DNA from: Saccharomycopsis fibuligera x Saccharomycopsis cf. fibuligera
Lineage: Eukaryota > Ascomycota > Saccharomycetes > Ascoideales > Saccharomycopsidaceae
Length of the DNA stretch: 64,000 nucleotides
Direction of reading: 5' to 3'
Assembly (NCBI GenBank): GCA_001936135.1
Contig: CP012809.1
Location: 1,103,501-1,167,500 of the forward strand
Part shown: piece after piece, positions 57,381 to 64,000 of the stretch
How positions within the stretch are numbered: the stretch's first letter is position 1
Layout: the number at the start of each line of letters is the position of its first letter
Translations under genes and position numbers: made by a program
The notes under the pieces: generated by a model
What the model was told of the DNA's origin: nothing
The model's input: only the letters and a program-made list of their open reading frames with translations
The model's database searches: none

Positions 57381-60188
57381 TCAATAATTCAAGTAAATGC
57401 TTATATCATCAGGCTGGGCTGGAATATAACTTGCTTCTACTGCATCACATGAAATATCAATTAATGAAGTAGTAGCAAGATGCAAAATGCTGGAAAATGC
57501 CACTGCAGCAGTAGATCTAGAACAACAGTCTTTATTATCACCAATGACTTGACTAGTAAAGGTATCATTCACTGTACCTGCGCTTGTGGCTGCCGGAACA
57601 ATAGTGTCAAATTTCAATCTGACTAGCTTAGTGCCAAATTCAATTCGTTTCTTATAGCTAGTTTCTAAATTTCTTGGAATTTGGTCTGCTGGAATCACAT
57701 AGCTGGTTCCAATTTGAGATACTGCGGTGTCTTCAATTTCGCTTGCGCTACCGTTACCGCTACTATTACCGGCAGCATCATCTTTTATATCCACCCTTGT
57801 GTACAAATAACAAATGAATCGTTTGACTTGATCATTTAACTTGTCAAAATTTGCCACAACATTATTATTAAATTCCATGTCTTCTATTTGAGGATTAGCA
57901 TTTTCATGGGAGCGCTCATACAATGGATCGTTTTGCAAACCGAAAAAGTTACGATTTGTCGCCGTGCCACTGCTGCTGCGGCTAAGACTTCTGCTGCTGC
58001 TTCTTGATATGGATTGTGATCTGCGTTGTCTTTTTCTCTTCAAATTTAAAATGGTTTCCTTCCTGATAGGAACACTACTGGTGCTATATAGTGCTGATCT
58101 AAGTGCTTGATTCACAGAGGAGGTTCTGCGGGCTTTCTTGCTAGGACTGCCGGTTTGCAAATAATCTTCAAGATCTAACGGTGCGTTAGAGTAATCAGCA
58201 AATAAATTATTATTGTCGCCATTATTGTCAATGTTGTCATTGATAATGTTGTTATCGTCTGCTAGCACAGCTCTATCTGGCATATCAAACCCAGAAAAGG
58301 ACAAATCAAAACCACTGTCCATCATAATTACCGGATCATACTGATCTCTACCAACCTCCGGAGTATTCGAAGTGCGGTGAGCATGTTGCTGGGATAGTGG
58401 TTGCGAGTGCGATTGAGAGCTTCGGCGTAATAAATGCTCCACATCAAGTGAATTTCGTTCACTTGCTGAGTTTGACCGTGACCTTCTGTTTCTTCCAATT
58501 TCAATTTCACTGTCGTAATTTGGTTGCTGAAACCGTCTGCTTCTGCGACGGGAGGCAGCAGCAGCGGCAGCAGCAGCATCCGCAATTCCTGTTTCTGTTA
58601 GTGTTCTTCCACGCATCTTCGCTTGTTCATCATCCAAAAGATTATTCATCAAATTTGTATAAGCCAAGTCGGACATTTGCTGTTCCAAAATGATATCATT
58701 AGCATTTACAGGGTGCCCTGTTATAGATATCTGGGAAACTCCACCTTTTGCAGTTTGAAGTGTATGAAGTCTTTTTTCAATTGTCTTGGCTTTTGAATTT
58801 GCAACATTATCTGTAAAACTATCCCTTAGGTGTCGAAGAGCAGAGTTTGTCATCTCAGTATCTGAGTCAAATTTGATTCGATTTGCAGCTGAACCCATAA
58901 GGCGTTCCGGCTCGACAGATCCCGATTCACGCGGAACTTGTAGCTGTGCTTCCTGTGCTTCCTGAGGTTGATCTTGTTGTTGCAATTGTTGTTGTTGCAG
59001 TGGTGGTGTTGATGGCACTTGAAATTCTTGATCAGCGATTGGAAATGGCTCAATAACATCGTTAAAGTTGTCATTTAAATTTTGAACAAAATCATCAGGA
59101 CCTTTCCGAACTCCAATCAAACCAGCACCAGTAACAATATCCTCGGGATTTTCTTGTTCTTTCAAGATGCTTTTATCGACCAAATTAGGCTCAACAACTG
59201 GCATCAAATCGCCTTCGTTGTTGAACTCAAAATTAATGTCACCAAGTAAATCGTTGTTATTCATTTCAATCATTGCCAACGGTTCATGGAAAGTACCTTC
59301 CTGCTGAGGTTGTTGCTGTACTTCCCAATTGTCCTCATTGGTTCTCATGTTGCCATGTTGAAAATTCGAGAACACAGAATTCCCGGAATTACTAGAATTT
59401 TGCAACGGTGTAAGCACCAAAGAAATATTATAGGTATCGCTCATATCAGCTTCTTTGATTTGTTTCCTTCTTTGCAATTCAAGGAGAGATTCTTTGTGAC
59501 CAATATCGTTAAAACGCTCCTCATTATCCCCACTATCTTCAGTATGGACATTTTTTGCAGTCTCAGCCTCGCTAGTACTATTGATAGTATTTGGCGTTGG
59601 TTGTTGGACACCAGCGATGGAAAATTCATCAAATGCAGAAGCACTTTGAGGAGGAAGTAATCCTTTACTAATATCGAAACTTGTATCATCACCCAAGTAA
59701 ACGTGCTTAGCCAATCTCACTTTTTTGGCAGTACTAATAGTTGTGCTGCCACCTGCGCTACCACCAAGGCTAGTAGTGTCAGCTGCAACACCACCAGTTA
59801 TGGCACCAATACGATCTTCAACACCATTGATATTAAGCAAGTCAGTAATCGGCAAGACATGATTATTAAGCATGTTGTTAGTCTTTTGGTAAAGTACATT
59901 TTTCTGCAAGCTATTCTTGATGGAATTCGCCTCGATGTAAAAATAATTGATTTTTTGTTTGTAAGCTAAAGAAACGCCATATAAAAGATTTGAAGAAAGC
60001 CGCAACGTTAATGGTTCAAATTGTTCCGAAATCAAGTTGCAAACACTTGGGATGGAAACAGAGACAACATCTTTCTTCAGGAGCTTTTTGTATGATGATC
60101 TGTTACCAACAGTGGCAAGAAGCCACACAGTGCCAATCTCTGAATTGTGATTGGTAGTAGAGGTTAGCAAGTTTTCAGTGAAGAGCAT
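57381..60188 (-). CDS. REC8: Meiotic cohesin kleisin Rec8 (935 aa)
   Basis: Rec8 bridges Smc1 and Smc3 in meiosis and is cleaved by separase. The N-terminal kleisin domain reads MLFTENLLTS, GTVWLLATVGNRSSYKKL, KKDVVSVSIPSVC and LRLSSNLLYGVSLAYKQKINYFYIEA, with the LLYGVS...Y pattern typical of Rec8/Scc1. The C-terminal winged-helix part is VAFSSILHLATTSLIDISCDAVEA. The centre is long, Q/N/S-rich and acidic, with many Arg-Ser stretches, including ISRSSSRSLSRSSSG near 800. Mitotic Mcd1 has different N-terminal residues, so Rec8 is preferred. ATG 60188 is the first in-frame ATG; the open frame extends upstream without one, so a 5' exon cannot be excluded. Confidence 0.85.
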   Translation of the reverse strand: MLFTENLLTSTTNHNSEIGTVWLLATVGNRSSYKKLLKKDVVSVSIPSVCNLISEQFEPLTLRLSSNLLYGVSLAYKQKINYFYIEANSIKNSLQKNVLYQKTNNMLNNHVLPITDLLNINGVEDRIGAITGGVAADTTSLGGSAGGSTTISTAKKVRLAKHVYLGDDTSFDISKGLLPPQSASAFDEFSIAGVQQPTPNTINSTSEAETAKNVHTEDSGDNEERFNDIGHKESLLELQRRKQIKEADMSDTYNISLVLTPLQNSSNSGNSVFSNFQHGNMRTNEDNWEVQQQPQQEGTFHEPLAMIEMNNNDLLGDINFEFNNEGDLMPVVEPNLVDKSILKEQENPEDIVTGAGLIGVRKGPDDFVQNLNDNFNDVIEPFPIADQEFQVPSTPPLQQQQLQQQDQPQEAQEAQLQVPRESGSVEPERLMGSAANRIKFDSDTEMTNSALRHLRDSFTDNVANSKAKTIEKRLHTLQTAKGGVSQISITGHPVNANDIILEQQMSDLAYTNLMNNLLDDEQAKMRGRTLTETGIADAAAAAAAASRRRSRRFQQPNYDSEIEIGRNRRSRSNSASERNSLDVEHLLRRSSQSHSQPLSQQHAHRTSNTPEVGRDQYDPVIMMDSGFDLSFSGFDMPDRAVLADDNNIINDNIDNNGDNNNLFADYSNAPLDLEDYLQTGSPSKKARRTSSVNQALRSALYSTSSVPIRKETILNLKRKRQRRSQSISRSSSRSLSRSSSGTATNRNFFGLQNDPLYERSHENANPQIEDMEFNNNVVANFDKLNDQVKRFICYLYTRVDIKDDAAGNSSGNGSASEIEDTAVSQIGTSYVIPADQIPRNLETSYKKRIEFGTKLVRLKFDTIVPAATSAGTVNDTFTSQVIGDNKDCCSRSTAAVAFSSILHLATTSLIDISCDAVEASYIPAQPDDISIYLNY

Positions 60189-61101
60189 GTTAACATGTTT
60201 TTTGCCTCTGCAGCCAAAAAAGAAGGACTTCAACAGAATTAATCATGAACCATGATGAGCAAAACATGAATATAATTTTAAGAAAGCAATAATTCTGGCA
60301 ACCTACAGCTCTGATGCTAGCTGTTTAGCACTAAGCGCCGAGCGAGTATTGATGGTTAATTTAGCGAGGCTCCCACAGACAAACAAGGGCCATAAAGGCA
60401 CAACAAGGACAAGGACAAGGAAAAGAATCTGGTGGCGCTTGTCTCACTTTGGCTGCATCGACTAACAACATAAGGCAGTTGGTTTCGCAATGTGTTTGCG
60501 AGTCTATCCGAGTATTGTGAAGTATTTGTTTTCCACAGTGGTGTACACTCCTGGAAAGGCTGGTTGTCGGCGCTCAAATAGTACATGTTGGACTGAAGTG
60601 GATTCACTTGTCAGGATAATTACAGCCAGCGCCAGAAACGCAATGTGCGTTTTCAATCATCGCTCATTACGCGTTATTTGTAAAGTGTCATGCAATCGTT
60701 ATCAAGGCTCGCCGGTACATTGAATAAAAATCAACAAAAATTCAGAACGAAAACTAGTATAAAAACATGGAGAAAACTAACACCAGGAGAATGCAATATT
60801 GAGGGATATGTAGATACAAATAGAAAAGTTATAAAAGAACAGTAGAATAGAAGTTATGAAAACAATTTAATAAACCAAGAGAGTCAGACAAAAATTAAAA
60901 GGAAAAAAGTATTGTATGTTACACGGTATAGAATACCAATTTTAAGGCCAAAAATATTATGGCGAGAATTTTTGAAGAAAACAAAATAGCCGGCAGAGAC
61001 GCGTGCAAAAATTAAGTTAAAAGTAAAAAGGCGAGAATATATACCAAAAATTAGCTCGACTATTGGTTTCTTCTGCTCAGAAAACCATTAATATATTTCA
61101 G
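60189..61101. other. REC8 upstream / PDP3 3' region
   Basis: This spacer holds the REC8 promoter (minus) and the PDP3 3' flank. Small frames on both strands at 60356-60723 overlap and are not supported. Confidence 0.5.
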
Positions 61102-62383
61102 TTACTCAGCTGTTACTTCACTTTTGAGCTTCGTATCACCAATTTCCTTCTTCTCCTTTGTTGTGCCATTCGCCGTTAAGTCGCTCACGTCGCTCAAATC
61201 TCTATGATGGTGACCATTCACTGATGAGTTTTCATTGTTACTTTCACTGCCGCTGTGGTGTTTCTCCTTTTTCAATTCTTCAATAAATAAACTCCAACTT
61301 TCCAACAATGCTTTACATTTCTCGTGAAAATTGTATGGTGATTGTCCATACTTTTCTTTTTTGAGTATTTCTCTTAGCACTTTGTGTAATTTTGTATGTT
61401 TCAACATTGCCACAGAAAAACCAGTGGTCTGGTTAAATTCTTCTAATTCTTTAAATACTTTGTCTGCATTTTGAAGATCTTCCTCAGTGACTTCCGATTT
61501 TCTTTGTATTAACCCTTTTTGTAAAAGATATCTAAATCTCCATGCGGCGTCACGCTCTTTAGACTCTACTGAACCTACCGGCACGTCATTATTGATACTA
61601 CCAGTATGCTCATGCTTTATCTTTCTCTTCTTTGTTTCCGGTTCTTCACTATTTCCCGTGGAAGTAGATCTACTTTTTGGTGGGCTTGACTCAGCTTTAG
61701 TCTTTTTATTTGCTTCCTTAGGCAGCACCATCTTCTTTTTTGTGCTTGTTGTCAACGCTGATGACGGCGACGTTACTGCTGTCGTTGTGGGTTTAGACAA
61801 TACTTTTTTGTCAGTTTCCTTTGTCGCCACCTTCTTCTTTGGCTTTGGCTTTGGCTTTGACGCTTCTAGTTGTGGCTGTTCTTGGTTGTCATCATTGTCG
61901 TTGTAAAGGCCATTGTCTTGGTCATCAGTGATATTGAAGTCGTGTCTGAATTGCTCATACGTATATCCGTCTTTCACAAGATCAAAAGATTCATCTAATT
62001 CTTGCTCCACCCTTTGCTTCTTCTTCTTTGGGTTATTCAAGCGCTCTTCTATCATTGTGTCTGTCAATTCGTAGATATCCTTTTCCTTGACCCAGCTATA
62101 TTCTCCGGACGGTACGTATAATATAGGAATGGTAGCTTTATCTTTTCTAGACCTGATCACTGCTGGTGGGATGAATTCATATTTGGCGACCTAAATTGAA
62201 CTTGTTAGTAACGATGTTAATCAGAAAAATTGAAAAAAGCAGCTGGCAAATAACAACCCCAAAATCTCAAATACTCACAAATCCTGGCCATGGAGGATAA
62301 CTTGTCATTTTAGCTAAAACAAGCTGGCCTGGCCTAAAATTTTGACCGTAAAATCTATCAGTAATCAATTTCTTGCTAACCAT
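61102..62383 (-). CDS. PDP3: PWWP-domain chromatin protein, Pdp3-like, one intron (397 aa)
   Basis: PWWP domains bind methylated histone H3K36 and DNA; Pdp3 is the PWWP subunit of the NuA3b acetyltransferase. Exon 1 (62279-62383) encodes MVSKKLITDRFYGQNFRPGQ then LVLAKMTSYPPWPGF. The intron is 62191-62278 (GTGAGT, TACTAAC). Exon 2 (61102-62190) continues VAKYEFIPPAVI with VPSGEYSWV, so the intron cuts inside the PWWP domain. A Lys/Pro/Ser linker follows, then a helical module (FRYLLQKGLIQRK to ESWSLFIEELKKE) like LEDGF/TFIIS-type binding domains of Pdp3. No CTG was noted. The symbol is by domain layout and partner; confidence is moderate. Confidence 0.75.
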
Positions 62384-63173
62384 TGTGTGTGATGTTGCGT
62401 GTATTTAAATGAAGCGTTTGTTTATTTTTGTTTGCTATGTAGTATTGCTTATTGATAATGAACAGATTCTGATATTTTTATTGATGTGGTTGCGTATACT
62501 GAACTCAAGACAAAAACTTTGATATGAAATTTGCTGTAATTATTTATGGATCTTTAATGGTCTGGGGTGGGCGGTGGTTGAGAGGAGGTATTAAACACGC
62601 AAGTGGGTGAGTTGGAAGCGCTCGGAAGAGCCACGACTGGGAGACGGCGAGAGTGAGGGAATTGAGGTTGATGGAGTTTATTGAGAACGAGTCCAGGAAC
62701 AGGAGCAGAAGCAGAAAGAAGAAAGAAGAAAGAAAGAAAAAAAAAAGTAGAAAGCGCTGCAAAATATTAGAAGACGAAAAACGAACTTCGATGTTTATTT
62801 ACGCCGTGAGCAACCGTACGCACGTGAGACGGACGGCTGCTAGCTTATACACTTTGAGTAGTTACGGCACAATGACCAGCTACAATAAAAACACTGTTAC
62901 AGACAACACGCACAACAGCGCGTTCCTCTTGTATCTATGTTACAAACTAAAACAAAGGGCTTTTTGAAGATAATGGCGAAAGAAAAGAAAATGGAGGAAA
63001 ACTGTTAGAAAAAGTAGTAAAGTGACAAAGTAATTGATAGAAATATTGATTAGAAGTTACATCCGGTGGATCAGACATTCTCAGTGAGAGAGTGTAATGT
63101 GTGCATAGAGGTAGATCCAATAGTTTATAGTACGCTGATTGAAAAATAATGATGAATAAATAGAGGTAGCAAA
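62384..63173. promoter_or_regulatory. PDP3 promoter region / RPB5 3' flank
   Basis: This contains a CACGTG E-box near 62821 and GAAA-rich repeats at about 62700-62745. Frames such as 62653-62967 are low-complexity and unsupported. Confidence 0.45.
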
Positions 63174-63962
63174 TCACAAACATATTCTGTAACTGGCGTA
63201 TCTACCAGCGGTTTCAGATCTTCTTATAATCTTAACAACTTGACCTCTTTTCAACCCCAAGTACTTGGCCACTGGATCCTCTCTTTGAATTCTTGGAAGC
63301 TGACTCTCTTTCAATCTGTATCTTTTCAACAACTCTTTCTTTTCGTCGGTGGATAATCGTAGATGCTTTGGCACCAATTCATGTTGTGTAATGTTGACCA
63401 CCAAGTCACTTTCTTGGAAAATTTCAATGCTGGCTGGCTGCACGGTTGGCACCAACTTGTGAGCAGATGGCGAGATGGCCTTTTGGTAGATGAAAATACC
63501 AGTAGAAAAGTTCTTCTCACTGATGTGCAAACAGAAATTTTTCATGGTTTTGATACCCACGGATAACTCATCGCAGAATTCAACCCATAATGGGCCGAGG
63601 TCTGGGTATTTTTCTAACGCTTCAGCGGTTGGAGTGGCTTGAAAACACATAAGTTTTCTTTGTGGCTGGCCCATGGCATCGCAAATCTTGGATTTGAATT
63701 CGTCGAGAGACATTTCAAGCTCGTCTTGAGTAATGTAGTAGCCCTAAATGGATGTTAGTATTTACTAACTATTCTGGGGCAATGCCCATAATAATTCCCT
63801 TTTTAACAGAGCAAAGCAAAATGCCCCTAATATGAAAAGGAGAATCTCGATGTCTCAATAATCCCAAGTCTAAAAACAATTACATACTCTGTCTCTAACC
63901 ATTTCTTTGACGGTTCTAAAAGTTCTCCATAAACGAGAAGTTACTCTATCTGAATCTTCCAT
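63174..63962 (-). CDS. RPB5: RNA polymerase common subunit Rpb5 (ABC27), one intron (214 aa)
   Basis: Rpb5 is shared by RNA polymerases I, II and III and sits in the jaw region. Exon 1 (63888-63962) reads [20 protein letters not shown] plus MVRDR. The intron is 63744-63887 (GTATGT, TACTAAC near 63755). Exon 2 (63174-63743) begins [17 protein letters not shown]. The C-terminal domain ends [10 protein letters not shown] after [21 protein letters not shown], which is highly conserved. Length matches the family (215 aa). The start lies 38 bp from the window end, so its promoter is mostly outside. Confidence 0.97.
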
Positions 63963-64000
63963 TTTTGATTGATATTATATTATATTGTATTCTATTGTAT

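Overview
This is a budding-yeast nuclear window, most likely from the Candida/Lodderomyces (CUG-Ser) group. The protein genes (SPT5, MCA1, ACT1, TUB2, VMA1, YPT1, RPB5, REC8, PIR and WSC wall proteins) are closest in gene structure and protein sequence to Candida-type yeasts. Introns have GTATGT/GTAAGT-like donors and TACTAAC branch points. TTG/TTA dominate leucine codons, and CTG is absent from several long genes I read codon by codon. A serine-rich stretch of the WSC sensor uses CTG where serine would fit. I did not see a tRNA-Ser(CAG), so CUG reassignment is an inference. Protein sequences quoted here use the standard code.

Layout, left to right: the 3' two thirds or so of SPT5 (cut by the window edge), metacaspase MCA1, tRNA-Leu(CAA), then a gene-poor stretch (4.8-9.2 kb) with three decayed L1-type LINE pieces and tRNA-Arg(TCT). 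Next come an ADH6-type dehydrogenase, a TauD-family dioxygenase, an Asi-type nuclear-membrane RING protein, aspartate aminotransferase, an F-box-like LRR protein, a Fus3/Kss1-type MAP kinase, ACT1, SND2, HFD1, YPT1, POM33, TUB2, RRN6, VMA1 with an intein, an unrecognised Asn-rich protein and a PIR wall protein. tRNA-Lys(TTT) follows with a nested LINE cluster, then a 2.5-kb gap, a WSC stress sensor, REC8, a PWWP protein (PDP3-like) and RPB5.

The genes are mostly unrelated housekeeping functions, as is normal for yeast. Loose links are transcription (SPT5, RRN6, RPB5, PDP3), cytoskeleton and secretion (ACT1, TUB2, YPT1, SND2, VMA1) and wall sensing (WSC sensor, PIR protein, MAP kinase). Introns were reconstructed for ACT1 (two introns and a 14-nt microexon), TUB2 (two), VMA1, POM33, PDP3 and RPB5.

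The most unusual signals are these. (1) All three tRNA genes have LINE fragments starting within about 45-80 bp of their 5' end, always with the LINE's truncated 5' end facing the tRNA. (2) The VMA1 intein keeps its splicing residues but has a substituted first LAGLIDADG motif and a different leucine-codon profile. (3) A LINE is inserted inside another LINE with a TAAC repeat, next to a 316-bp unidentified insertion flanked by ATAAAT. (4) ACT1 has a 14-nt exon. (5) The aspartate aminotransferase has an in-frame upstream ATG that adds a presequence-like extension.
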